A stretch of DNA of 64,000 nt from Desulfovibrionales bacterium (GTDB lineage Bacteria; Desulfobacterota; Desulfovibrionia; Desulfovibrionales; Desulfonatronaceae), in the NCBI GenBank assembly GCA_007693505.1, contig REDL01000055.1, forward strand, positions 1 through 64,000, written 5' to 3'. Position 1 is the first letter of the stretch. Each line of letters begins with the position of its first letter. The translations under genes and the position numbers were made by a program. Shown one piece after another: positions 16,682-25,383 of the stretch. The notes under the pieces are model-generated. The model did not search any database and was not told where the DNA came from. It saw only the letters and a list, made by a program, of their open reading frames with translations.

Positions 16682-18337
16682 TTACTCTTTGATGTTTGAC
16701 GCATGCCGATAGAAGTCCAATGTGGACGGCGGCAGAGGCGTATTCCCCAAAATCGCATCCGCGGCCTTTTCCGCGATCATCAGCACCGGAGCGCAAATGT
16801 TTCCATTGGTGATTTCCGGCATCACCGAAGCATCCACCACTCGCAGATTTTTCAAACCATGCACACGTAAGTCCTTGTCCACCACGGCCATATCGTCGTA
16901 GCCCATTTTGCAGGTGCAGCTGGGATGGTAGGCGCTCTCCCCTTCCCGAGCCACAAAGTCCAGAACCTCCTCGTCAGAGGAGATGTGCTCACCCGGGGAA
17001 AGCTCCTTGCTCTTGAAGGCCTCGAAGGCTGGCTGGTTGAATATTTTCCGGGCACAGGCAATGGCCTCGATCCATTCCTTGCGATCCTTTTCCGTGGACA
17101 GGTAGTTGAACCGAATCCGCGGCGGGGTGGTCGGGTCATTGGACAGCAGCCGCACCGAGCCCTTGGCGTCGCTGTACATCGGCCCGACATGGAGCTGGTA
17201 CCCGTGGCCCTCGCTGGGCGCGCTCCCGTCGTACCGGATGGCGATGGGCAGGAAGTGGAACTGCAGATTCGGGTAGGCCACTTCATCATTGCTGCGCACA
17301 AAGCCGCCGGCCTCAAAGTGATTGCAGGCTCCGATTCCCTTGCGCCAAAAAAGCCACTCCAGGCCGATCTTCGGCATGTTCCAGGGCTTGAGTGCCGGAT
17401 AGAGGCTGACCGGTCGCTTGGACGCGCACTGCACGTACACCTCCAGGTGGTCCTGGAGGTTCTCGCCAACGCCAGGCAGGTCCGCAACCACGGAAACGCC
17501 CTTGGCCAGGAGGTGCTCGGGGTTACCAACTCCAGAAAGTTGCAACAATTGCGGTGAGTTGATCGCCCCTCCACAGCAGATGATCTCGCCAGCGTACACT
17601 TTGTGCAGCTTGCCGCCCTTGCGGTACTCCACACCCACGGCGGTACGTCCCTCAAAAAGCACCCTGGTGGTCAGGGCCTTGCAGATCAGCTTCAGGTTGG
17701 AACGGTGCAAGGCCGGATGCAGGTACCCACGGGCCGTACTCCAGCGATTACCACGATAGGTGGTACTCTCGAACTTGCCGAACCCTTCCTGCTGGTGGCC
17801 GTTCACGTCCGAAGTGATCGGGTAACCGGCTTGCTGGACCGCGGCAAAAAAGGCGTCAAAAAGGGGGTTGTCGCACTGCGGGGTGGTCAGATACTGCCCG
17901 CCGGTGCGCCCCTGATAGGCGTCCGCGCCCTTCAACCGGTACTCCATCTTCTGAAAGTAGGGCAGGCAGTGGGCGTAGCCCCAGGTCTCCAGGCCCTTGA
18001 TCGCGCCCCATTTCTCGTAGTCCATGGCGTTGCCGCGAATGTGGATCATTCCGTTAATGGAACTGGAACCGCCCAGGACCTTGCCCCGGGGCTGGGCAAT
18101 CCGGCGGTTGTGCATGTGCTGTTCCGGCTCGGACTCGTAGGCCCAGTTGTAAAATGTGTTGGTCAGATTGAAAGCCAGGGCCGAGGGCATGTGGATCCGA
18201 AAATCCATCTTGTGGTCCCAGCGACCGGCTTCCAGGACAAGCACCCGACGATCCGGATCCGCGCTCAACCGATTGCTCAGAATACTCCCCGCGGTCCCGG
18301 CACCGATGATAATCACGTCATATGTTTGCTCAGGCAC
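16682..18337 (-). CDS. betA: GMC-family choline dehydrogenase
   Basis: 551 residues from a GTG start. FAD enzyme oxidising choline to betaine aldehyde (and possibly on to betaine). Seen: YDVIIIGAGTAGSILSNRL dinucleotide-binding motif, VLEAGRWD, RGKVLGGSSSINGMIHIRGN (GMC signature 1), GAINSPQLLQLSGVG (signature 2), and the catalytic pair in AYHPSCTCKMG (His) and NGNICAPVLMIAEKAAD (Asn). AAGGAG ten bases before the GTG at 18337, with an eight-base overlap with the regulator gene, decides the start over an ATG at 18382. Substrate choline is inferred from similarity and the betaine-type neighbour. Confidence 0.88.
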   Translation of the reverse strand: MPEQTYDVIIIGAGTAGSILSNRLSADPDRRVLVLEAGRWDHKMDFRIHMPSALAFNLTNTFYNWAYESEPEQHMHNRRIAQPRGKVLGGSSSINGMIHIRGNAMDYEKWGAIKGLETWGYAHCLPYFQKMEYRLKGADAYQGRTGGQYLTTPQCDNPLFDAFFAAVQQAGYPITSDVNGHQQEGFGKFESTTYRGNRWSTARGYLHPALHRSNLKLICKALTTRVLFEGRTAVGVEYRKGGKLHKVYAGEIICCGGAINSPQLLQLSGVGNPEHLLAKGVSVVADLPGVGENLQDHLEVYVQCASKRPVSLYPALKPWNMPKIGLEWLFWRKGIGACNHFEAGGFVRSNDEVAYPNLQFHFLPIAIRYDGSAPSEGHGYQLHVGPMYSDAKGSVRLLSNDPTTPPRIRFNYLSTEKDRKEWIEAIACARKIFNQPAFEAFKSKELSPGEHISSDEEVLDFVAREGESAYHPSCTCKMGYDDMAVVDKDLRVHGLKNLRVVDASVMPEITNGNICAPVLMIAEKAADAILGNTPLPPSTLDFYRHASNIKE

Positions 18338-19190
18338 TCCAGTTCTCTCCTTGAATTTTTGTCGTTTTGACTCCGCTATCATTTGTCGCGTGGGCCTGAT
18401 CCACTTTCTGGCGCAATACCATGTAGTGATAACTGATGAAGGACTTGGCCTTCAGTGGATCGTTCTGAAAAATTGCCCGAGCCGTGTTTTGCCAATTGTC
18501 CACCGCGATACGCCGGTACGCGGCATCTTCATACAGGGCATTGTCCAGAGAGCTGAAACCACTCTGGATCGCCTGCATGATCCATTCGAAGATCGGATTT
18601 CCGGCCATTTTGGCAAACAACAGATTAAGCTCCCGGTCCAGCTCAACCAGGGTCTCCGCCCCCTCCATGCTTGCTGAACCAGGACTGCCTTCCGGATGGG
18701 ACGCATCGTGAGCCACGGAACAATTTGCAACTTTGGCCAGGGTTTCGGTCCGCTCCACGAGCTGTTGCTTCTGCTCAGCACTTCCGCGGGCAATAGCCAG
18801 GTCAGTGATGACCAAATCCAGACTCTCCCGGAATTCAATCAGGTTGTTCGGGTCCGTCTGATTCTGGCGCAAAAACAAGGCAAACGCCTCGCTGACGCTG
18901 ACCACCTCGATGTTTTTGACAAAAGCACCGCCCTTGGCTCCTTTGCGAATCTCGATCAACCCCTTGTGCTTGAGCACCTGCAGGGCTTCCCGGATCACGC
19001 CGCGACCGGTCTTGAACAAAACCTGCAGTTCCCGCTCGCTGGGCAGTCGTTCTCCAGGGCGAACTGTACCGTCAAGTACAGCGGCCTGAATTTGCAGGGC
19101 GATATCCTCACCCGCACGACCGGCCTTGGCCGGAACGCTGCAAACATCTACCAGTTTTCCGCTTGAAGTGCCCGCAAATGGACCGTCCAT
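18330..19190 (-). CDS. GntR-family (FadR subfamily) transcriptional regulator
   Basis: 286 residues. Winged helix-turn-helix at about 20-85 (LPSERELQVLFKTGRGVIREAL), followed by an all-helical FCD-type ligand domain containing FRESLDLVITDLAIARG and LDRELNLLFAKMAGNP. GAGGAGAGGA precedes the ATG at 19190; a longer frame upstream is AT-rich and unsupported. Overlap with the dehydrogenase start indicates one operon, so it probably controls its own transcription together with betA in response to choline or a product. Confidence 0.9.
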   Translation of the reverse strand: MDGPFAGTSSGKLVDVCSVPAKAGRAGEDIALQIQAAVLDGTVRPGERLPSERELQVLFKTGRGVIREALQVLKHKGLIEIRKGAKGGAFVKNIEVVSVSEAFALFLRQNQTDPNNLIEFRESLDLVITDLAIARGSAEQKQQLVERTETLAKVANCSVAHDASHPEGSPGSASMEGAETLVELDRELNLLFAKMAGNPIFEWIMQAIQSGFSSLDNALYEDAAYRRIAVDNWQNTARAIFQNDPLKAKSFISYHYMVLRQKVDQAHATNDSGVKTTKIQGENWSA

Positions 19191-19606
19191 TCCTCTCCTC
19201 GAAAAAACAATCCGTAAAAAAATATCAGCAAAATTGCCATTATAAAAAAATCGGCACACATCCAACTCGCCAATGGAAGGACCAATCTATCTGTTGAAAG
19301 CTGAATGTCAACCCCCAAAACAGGAATGGTTCATAACTCCGTATTATTTTGTTTACATTTTTTCGGACATCCGATTTGACCGTGACGGATGACGTTGTGC
19401 CGTGGGACAACCAATCCCCATAGACGGATTTGCCAACCAATTCTGAACCATCCTCCCAAACAGTACATCAGCCCTGATTTTGATCGATCAGGCACAAGCA
19501 ATAAGGGAGGAGATGGGAAGGCGCGGCGGTTTTGCGCTTGCGGAGGAAAGAGCGTACGCTCATTTTTTCCATTTGCACTCCGCACGCACCATCTCACCCC
19601 CACTTT
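19191..19606. other. Divergent regulatory region
   Basis: 415 bases between the leftward regulator operon and the rightward PP-loop gene, locally AT-rich (19210-19380), consistent with promoters and a FadR-type operator. I could not pick out a convincing palindromic operator or -35/-10 pair by eye. No gene supported. Confidence 0.5.
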
Positions 19607-20668
19607 ATGAACCAAACATACCACGCCTTGGCCCTCTACTCCGGCGGACTGGACAGCATCCTGGCCATGAAGACCATCCAGGACCAGGGGCTGCGCGTTC
19701 TCGGCCTGCATTTTTGCTCACCGTTTTTCGGCCATCCGGACAAGATCGAGCACTGGCAGCGCACCTACGGGCTGGAGATCCACACCGTGGACGTGCACCA
19801 GAAGTACATCGACATCCTGCGCCAGGGTCCGCGTTTCGGCTACGGCAAGGTGCTCAACCCCTGCGTGGACTGCAAGATCACCATGCTCGCCCACGCCAAG
19901 ACCCTGTTGGACCAATATGGTGCCCGTTTTTTGATCAGCGGCGAGGTTCTGGGTCAGCGCCCCATGTCCCAGCGCCGCGATACTCTGAATCTGATCAGCA
20001 AACAGGCCGGGGTCCGGGATCTGCTGCTGCGCCCCCTCTGCGCCGGACACATGCCTCCCACCCCAGTGGAAGAGGAGGGTTTGGTGGATCGTTCCCGGCT
20101 GCATGCCATCTCCGGCCGCGGACGCAAGGACCAGCTCCGCCTGGCAGAAGCGTATGGGCTGAAGGAAATCCCCACCCCGGCAGGGGGCTGCCTGCTGGCC
20201 GAACAGGAGTCAGCCAAACGGTTCTGGCCGGTGCTCACCCGGATTCCCGAGCCCTCCCCGCACGACTTTGCCCTGGCCAACATGGCCCGGCAATATTGGA
20301 ACAAAAACTTGTGGATCATGGTGGGCCGCAACAAGATGGATAACGACGCCCTGGAACGCATCGCCCAGGATCAGGACCTGCTCTTCAAGGCCGTGGACAT
20401 CCAGGGCCCCCTGGCCCTGGGTCGTCGTAAACCGGGCATGGACTGGTCGGAAGACGACATCCGCGAAGCCGCCCTCTTTGTGGCCGGATTCACGGCCAGG
20501 AAGCGATCATCTGGTGATCCGGCACAAATTCGCGTCACCACATCCGGACAATCCCGTATCCTGGAATGCCCGCCAAGCACAAACGCCCAATCCACCACGG
20601 GATGGGGCGATATGAGTTGGGACCAGGCCAGGCAGGAAAAACAAGACTGGATTGAAACGCACGCCTGA
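19607..20668 (+). CDS. MnmA/ThiI-like PP-loop tRNA thiouridylase family protein
   Basis: 353 residues. An N-type ATP-pyrophosphatase P-loop (LYSGGLDSILAM) adenylates a tRNA uridine; Cys residues in LNPCVDCKITML and PTPAGGCLLAE match the catalytic pair of sulfur-transferring members. The C-terminal quarter (NLWIMVGRNKMDNDALERIA ... PLALGRR) resembles the NFACT-R-like RNA-binding domain attached in Desulfovibrio homologs, usually named tRNA 2-thiouridylase or ThiI-like. Start chosen at the ATG directly before the PP-loop strand; no clear Shine-Dalgarno. The exact position thiolated is not evident. Confidence 0.82.
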   Translation: MNQTYHALALYSGGLDSILAMKTIQDQGLRVLGLHFCSPFFGHPDKIEHWQRTYGLEIHTVDVHQKYIDILRQGPRFGYGKVLNPCVDCKITMLAHAKTLLDQYGARFLISGEVLGQRPMSQRRDTLNLISKQAGVRDLLLRPLCAGHMPPTPVEEEGLVDRSRLHAISGRGRKDQLRLAEAYGLKEIPTPAGGCLLAEQESAKRFWPVLTRIPEPSPHDFALANMARQYWNKNLWIMVGRNKMDNDALERIAQDQDLLFKAVDIQGPLALGRRKPGMDWSEDDIREAALFVAGFTARKRSSGDPAQIRVTTSGQSRILECPPSTNAQSTTGWGDMSWDQARQEKQDWIETHA

Positions 20669-20679
20669 TACCGTCTGCC

Positions 20680-21660
20680 ATGGATATCCCCTTTAACCTT
20701 GGCCTGATCCTGATCAGTGCGGTTCTGCTCTGGAAAGGGGCGGACCTGATTGTGGACAGTGCCGCGACCATTGCGCGGCGCTGGGGCATTTCCGAGCTGG
20801 TTATCGGCCTGACCATCGTTGCCGCTGGAACCTCGGCCCCGGAATTTCTGGTCACCGTGACCGCGGCGTATCAGGGCTTGCCCGCCATTGCTCTCTCCAA
20901 CGTCCTGGGATCAAACATCTTCAACCTGGGCTTGATCCTTGGCCTGGTGGCCGTCATCCGTCCCATCCCCACCCACTCGACCCTGCTCTATCGGGACAGC
21001 GGACTGCTCCTGGGGCTGACCTTATTGATCATGGCCATGATTTATCTGGATTTTTTGGGAAGATGTTCAGGAACAATCCTGCTTTGCGGCCTTGTGGGAT
21101 ACACCGTGCTGCTCTTTACCCGCGCACCGAAGGAAATCACCAGGATCACCATCGATTCCGGAGCCCTCAAAAAGAGCGGAGAAGATGAACAGGGCAACCA
21201 TGTGAGGGGGGAAATCGCTTGGCGAACCTACCTGCTGCTCCTGGCGGGCTTCATCAGCGTGGCCCTCGGGGGGCGGATCATGGTTCAGGCAGCCACGGAA
21301 CTGGCCCTGATCATGGGGGTCAGCCAATGGACCATCGGCGTGACCATCGTCGCCGCCGGAACCTCCCTGCCGGAACTGGCCACCTGCCTCGCCGCATCCA
21401 TCAAGGGCCGCAACGACATGATCCTGGGCAATCTCCTGGGCAGCGACATCTTCAACTTTGCCGGGGTCCTGGGCCTGACCATGCTCCTGCGCCCCCTCCA
21501 TGCCCCGGAAAGCGCCCTGCTCTCCATGATCCTGCTCAACGCCATGATGCTCCTGGTCCTCTTCTTCATCCGCAGTGGCTGGAACATTTCCCGCACCGAG
21601 GGCGGCCTGCTGATCTGCATGGCGCTCCTGCGCTGGGGCGTAGATATATCAAGCGCGTGA
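20680..21660 (+). CDS. Calcium/sodium antiporter of the CaCA family (YrbG-like)
   Basis: 326 residues, ten to eleven hydrophobic segments arranged as two inverted halves. Each half carries the alpha-repeat of cation/Ca2+ exchangers: GLTIVAAGTSAPEFLV with LSNVLGSNIFNLGLILG, and GVTIVAAGTSLPELAT with LGNLLGSDIFNFAGVLG. A charged cytoplasmic loop at about 155-180 separates them. It likely extrudes Ca2+ (or K+) in exchange for Na+. It starts 11 bases after the PP-loop gene, so they probably share a transcript. Confidence 0.93.
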   Translation: MDIPFNLGLILISAVLLWKGADLIVDSAATIARRWGISELVIGLTIVAAGTSAPEFLVTVTAAYQGLPAIALSNVLGSNIFNLGLILGLVAVIRPIPTHSTLLYRDSGLLLGLTLLIMAMIYLDFLGRCSGTILLCGLVGYTVLLFTRAPKEITRITIDSGALKKSGEDEQGNHVRGEIAWRTYLLLLAGFISVALGGRIMVQAATELALIMGVSQWTIGVTIVAAGTSLPELATCLAASIKGRNDMILGNLLGSDIFNFAGVLGLTMLLRPLHAPESALLSMILLNAMMLLVLFFIRSGWNISRTEGGLLICMALLRWGVDISSA

Positions 21661-21718
21661 GCATGGTTCCATGCACCGGGTGGCAGTGACCATAACGTGC
21701 CGCGCTGGAACACGGCGA

Positions 21719-22708
21719 TCAAAAAAACAGCCGAAACGGGATGATTCGCTCTTGCAGCAGGTAGTTCAGAATGGGATCACGGCCCTGGAGCACGACGCGT
21801 TTTGTGGCGGATTCCTGGATGATCAGCAGGGGGACCCCGCGGAAACCGCTGTTGCGCAGGAAGATACCGCCCTTATGTGCCGCTTCCGCGACCTGGGGTT
21901 CAATGGCTCTTTCCGGAGCAGGCACCTGTTCCACCACAAGTACAGCCTGGAAAGGATTCTGGGCCAGAACGGGAACGTCCAGAAGGGCCGAAAGCTTGCG
22001 CTGGTCCTCGGGCTGGGTGTCCAGGGGCACGAGGTTCCATTCGCCCCTGACCGGGGGGTGCGTGGCCAGGCTGACCAGGACATGGGTGCAAAACGGGCAG
22101 TGCAGGCTGAAAAAATAATACAGTTGTGGATATGTGGCCTCGTCCACGCGGTGGGTGACCAGGACGGTTTCCCGCAGATCCGGAGTGCGCTCGGGAAAGG
22201 CGAGCATCGACTGGGAGGCAAAAGCCGCGGTCCAGACAGCCACCCCCATGAGCACCGTGGCCACTGACTTGCGCGCCGCACCAAAGGCCAACAAAATCAA
22301 CAGCAAGGCCGCGCCCACGGCATAACACAGCAGACAGGCCTCCTGGATACCGAAACGCTGAAAGCCGAGAATCCCGCCATCGAATGCCAGCCCAGCCATC
22401 AGAAAGATGGCGATCAGCAACCACAGCCAGTTCTTGTCCCAGCGCCGCGCGAGAAAAAACGCCAGAGCCAGCAACCAGAAAAAAATTACCCCCAGCCCGA
22501 TGAAAACCTTCTCGCCGTATTTGACGAATGTGCCGGCCACAGCGCATCCCGCGGTGGGACACAACCCGCCCCGTCCGGTTTCCATCAGCCAGTACTCCAG
22601 GCTCAGGCTCAGGGCCGCGATTACGGACAGAATGACCGGCAGCCAGGAGACAGCCATGGTTAAGCGACGAGGTGCGACCTGAACAGATTTTCCTTTTTTT
22701 TGCTTCAT
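21719..22708 (-). CDS. VKOR-family quinone reductase fused to a thioredoxin-like domain
   Basis: 329 residues. Residues about 15-165 form the four-helix vitamin K epoxide reductase domain, with the loop cysteines in GLCPTAGCAV and the active pair in EACLLCYAV. A linker leads to a thioredoxin-like domain with CPFC in FFSLHCPFCTHV and the cis-Pro region FRGVPLLII. Such fusions make disulfides in exported proteins by passing electrons from the Trx domain to VKOR and then to quinone, replacing DsbA/DsbB. GAGGAAAAA precedes the ATG. A complete oxidative folding route is notable in a presumed strict anaerobe. Confidence 0.88.
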   Translation of the reverse strand: MKQKKGKSVQVAPRRLTMAVSWLPVILSVIAALSLSLEYWLMETGRGGLCPTAGCAVAGTFVKYGEKVFIGLGVIFFWLLALAFFLARRWDKNWLWLLIAIFLMAGLAFDGGILGFQRFGIQEACLLCYAVGAALLLILLAFGAARKSVATVLMGVAVWTAAFASQSMLAFPERTPDLRETVLVTHRVDEATYPQLYYFFSLHCPFCTHVLVSLATHPPVRGEWNLVPLDTQPEDQRKLSALLDVPVLAQNPFQAVLVVEQVPAPERAIEPQVAEAAHKGGIFLRNSGFRGVPLLIIQESATKRVVLQGRDPILNYLLQERIIPFRLFF

Positions 22709-22738
22709 TTTTTCCTCAAAATTCGCCTCAAATTCTCT

Positions 22739-23317
22739 TTATAGGTGGCCTTGCGATTCCCAGCGTTCCAGCAACCATGGCCGAAGTCGTTCCAAGGCAT
22801 TGTCAATGGAACAGTCATCCATGTCCAGGGTCAGATCCGCGGCAGCCTGATACAGGGGCTCGCGCTCCGCATACAGCTGCTCCAGGCTCTGGCCGGGCCG
22901 CCGGGCCAAGCCGCGCCCCCGGGCATCCCGGACCCGCTCGCAAACCGTACCCACCCCGACCCGAAGATAAACCACCGGTCCCAATTCCCGCAAACGGCGG
23001 ACCGCCCTGGCCCCGTAAACCACGCTTCCGCCAGTGGCCACCACGGTCCGCCACAGCCAGAGCCTAGCAACGACGTCCTCCTCGGCCCGCAAAAACCCGG
23101 CGAGGCCGAATCGGTCCATTAAAGCCTGCAATGGGCCGCCCCAATGGGCCTCCATGAGCCGATCCGTATCCACCAGAGCCCAGCCGAGTTGTAATGCCAG
23201 GGCCCGCCCCAAGGTTGTCTTTCCCGCCCCGGCCATGCCGATCAGGCTGATACAGGGAACGGTCCTGGGGGCAAGGCCGGAGCTGATTGGTGGGTGACTG
23301 GGGGCCAAGGAGGGCAT
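22739..23317 (-). CDS. aroK: Shikimate kinase family protein
   Basis: 192 residues. Walker A GMAGAGKTTLGRALA, DTDRLME with the Mg/shikimate Asp, FLRAEEDVV with the substrate Arg, the glycine-rich ATGGSVVYG loop (usually TGGGxV, here Ser replaces one Gly), and RDARGRGLARRPG as the lid with a C-terminal YAEREPLY. It phosphorylates shikimate in aromatic amino acid synthesis. The Gly-to-Ser change leaves room for a related kinase specificity (for example homoserine kinase-like members of the fold). It lies 39 bases downstream of prmA on the same strand. Confidence 0.82.
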   Translation of the reverse strand: MPSLAPSHPPISSGLAPRTVPCISLIGMAGAGKTTLGRALALQLGWALVDTDRLMEAHWGGPLQALMDRFGLAGFLRAEEDVVARLWLWRTVVATGGSVVYGARAVRRLRELGPVVYLRVGVGTVCERVRDARGRGLARRPGQSLEQLYAEREPLYQAAADLTLDMDDCSIDNALERLRPWLLERWESQGHL

Positions 23318-23356
23318 GGAGAGAAAAAAAATGGGATTTCAATCGAAATGAAAAAC

Positions 23357-24217
23357 TCAGTCGCGTAAGTCCCAGATCAGCGCGACCCACTCCCCTTCCA
23401 CCAGCTCTTGGGGCAGTGAGAGTCCCTGATCGCGATAGGCGTTCGTCACCCGCTCGGCCTGATCCCGTAAAATACCGGACAAAACCAGGCTTCCTCCGGG
23501 CTGTAGCCGCCGAACCAGAGCCGGGGCCATGCGCGCCAGCGGACCAGCCAAAATATTTGCCAGAAGCAGTCCCACCTGCTGGTTTGGCGCAAGAGATTCC
23601 ACACCACCTTTCTGGACGGCCACCTTGTCGGCGACCCCGTTCAGGACAAAATTCTCCTGGGCATTGGATACGGCCACGGGATCGATGTCCAGGGCTGTGC
23701 CGCTCATGCCCAGCTTGGCGCAGGCCAGGGCCAGAATGCCGGAGCCGGTTCCCAGATCCAGAAAGCCGGTCTGGCGAGAAACAGTCTGCTTGCGCCAAAG
23801 CATGGCCACAGCCCGCAGACAGAGGGCCGTCGTGGCATGATGTCCGCTGCCAAAGGCCATTTTAGGTTCAATATACAGAGGAATCAGCCCGGCCGCGTCC
23901 GTCTCCCGGTCCAGCCAGGGCGGGAGGACCATGAAGGTGTCCGCGATGCGCACCGGAACGAAAAATTCCCGCCAGGCCTGACTCCAGTCCCGGTCCTCGA
24001 ACGTGGAAACAGTAAAGCCCGCTTCGGGCCATGCTTCCCGCACCTCCCGGATCAGGGACTGGGCTTCCGCGTCATGTTCAAAGTAGATCACGAAGCGCGT
24101 CCGTGCGGGATCCAGCGCCTCCACCTCCCAGCCCCAGGAAATACGCTGGGCCAGAAAGCCGGCAAAGGGATCCTCCGATTCCACGGCCACAAGCAGTTCA
24201 ACACGCAGCAGTTTCAT
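23357..24217 (-). CDS. prmA: Ribosomal protein L11 methyltransferase
   Basis: 286 residues. SAM-dependent lysine trimethylation of L11. Seen: DRDWSQAWREFFVPVRI, AFGSGHHATTALCL before the SAM core, LDLGTGSGILALACAKLG (motif I), ALDIDPVAVSNAQEN (motif II) and LLLANILAGPL, the N-I/L catalytic-type motif. CAGGATGCC precedes the ATG at 24217; an in-frame ATT fifteen bases earlier is unlikely as a start. Confidence 0.95.
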   Translation of the reverse strand: MKLLRVELLVAVESEDPFAGFLAQRISWGWEVEALDPARTRFVIYFEHDAEAQSLIREVREAWPEAGFTVSTFEDRDWSQAWREFFVPVRIADTFMVLPPWLDRETDAAGLIPLYIEPKMAFGSGHHATTALCLRAVAMLWRKQTVSRQTGFLDLGTGSGILALACAKLGMSGTALDIDPVAVSNAQENFVLNGVADKVAVQKGGVESLAPNQQVGLLLANILAGPLARMAPALVRRLQPGGSLVLSGILRDQAERVTNAYRDQGLSLPQELVEGEWVALIWDLRD

Positions 24218-24234
24218 GGCATCCTGAATCAACG

Positions 24235-24420
24235 TTAAACCGCTTCATCAACAATTTGTCCGGCAGCCTTTTCCGGCGCCCGCGAGGCTTCGGCCACCTC
24301 TTCCTGGCGACGGAGATCCTGTTGCCGTTGCCGCTGCTCTTCCGCGATCTCGCTACTTCGATCACGGTTGGCATCAATCCTGGCCGCATCCAGCTTGGCC
24401 TGTGCCGCGGAAATGTCCAT
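24235..24420 (-). CDS. Small charged helical protein, unknown
   Basis: 61 residues starting MDISAAQAKLDAARID, then a long run rich in Arg, Glu and Gln (EIAEEQRQRQQDLRRQEE) that should be one continuous helix or coiled coil. AAGGAGG sits seven bases before the ATG at 24420, the best Shine-Dalgarno in this stretch, so translation is likely. It ends 17 bases before prmA starts and shares its strand. The MDIS start recalls small Desulfovibrio motility-associated proteins, but I cannot assign it. Confidence 0.65.
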   Translation of the reverse strand: MDISAAQAKLDAARIDANRDRSSEIAEEQRQRQQDLRRQEEVAEASRAPEKAAGQIVDEAV

Positions 24421-24607
24421 GGTCATCCTCCTTGTCCGAATACTGGAGAGAAAACTCTCCCACGTTGGTCTCTTGAGACTGAGATTGAAAAGAATATTGG
24501 CTTCAGTCCGAACACCTAAACCTTGTCAAGCCGCGGGTGTTGCCCTACGATCATCGGTATCATTTCTCTTCCGCGGACATCCATGTTTTTTCCAGCAGGA
24601 GGCAGTC

Positions 24608-25150
24608 ATGGGCAGAGCACAGCCCGTTGAACCCATCAGCGTTCAGGAATATCTTGCCGGTGAATTGGAAAGCCACGTCCGTCATGAGTATATTGATGGC
24701 ACGGTTTACGCCATGGTCGGGGCCAGCGATCGGCACGGGTTGATAGCTCTGAATGTTGCCGCAGCCTTGCGTCCCCATGTCCGGGGCACGCCATGCCAGT
24801 TGTTCATCACGGACATGAAGGTCCGCATCCAGGTCAAAGGGCAGACGATCTTCTACTATCCGGACCTGATTCTGTCATGCGACCCTGGTGACCGGCATCC
24901 GTATTTTAGAACCAGCCCATGCATGGTCGTCGAAGATCTCTCCGCATCCACCAGACGGGTGGACCAGCAGGAAAAACTCGCTGCCTATATCACCCTTCCC
25001 AGCCTGCGGGAATACCTGCTCATTGATCAGGACCGGATGCTGGTCCGGGTGCACCGCAGGTCCGCGGATTGGGAGGGTCAGACCATCTCCTTGGGAGTGG
25101 TCCCGTTTGCATGCTTGAACGTGGAGCTGTCGCTGGATATCATAATATGA
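24608..25150 (+). CDS. Uma2-family putative restriction endonuclease
   Basis: 180 residues. The family has a PD-(D/E)XK nuclease fold and is common as stand-alone copies; its biological role is unsettled. Seen: ISVQEYLAGELESHVRHEYI with the Glu at the start of the core, DGTVYAMVGASDRHG, then YYPDLILSC (catalytic Asp) and MVVEDLSAST (E-x-x-S/T) and YLLIDQD. CAGGAGGCAGTC precedes the ATG. No methylase or other defence gene is adjacent. Confidence 0.88.
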   Translation: MGRAQPVEPISVQEYLAGELESHVRHEYIDGTVYAMVGASDRHGLIALNVAAALRPHVRGTPCQLFITDMKVRIQVKGQTIFYYPDLILSCDPGDRHPYFRTSPCMVVEDLSASTRRVDQQEKLAAYITLPSLREYLLIDQDRMLVRVHRRSADWEGQTISLGVVPFACLNVELSLDIII

Positions 25151-25383
25151 AGACGTCCCGTTTCCCTGCTCCGGTAGCGATCTTGCCCACGATAACCACG
25201 ACCATGCTTACGGAGGTTTTTCCAGGGAGCCGGACTCCCCGTCATGACCTGCACGGCAGCGGCTTGACGATGTGCCGGTCATGAGCCGCATAGCCGTATC
25301 CTGATTGCCCATCCGCCAAGGCTGGAGAACCGAACGGCCCTGCTCCCGACAGGTTCCCGTCCCGGCCCTTGCCAAATATGCGA

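Noticed and set aside
25151-25383. Possible small gene between Uma2 and argD
   Set aside because: Frames are short, without a ribosome site; only loose inverted words around CCGGACTCC and GTGCCGGTCATG are seen.
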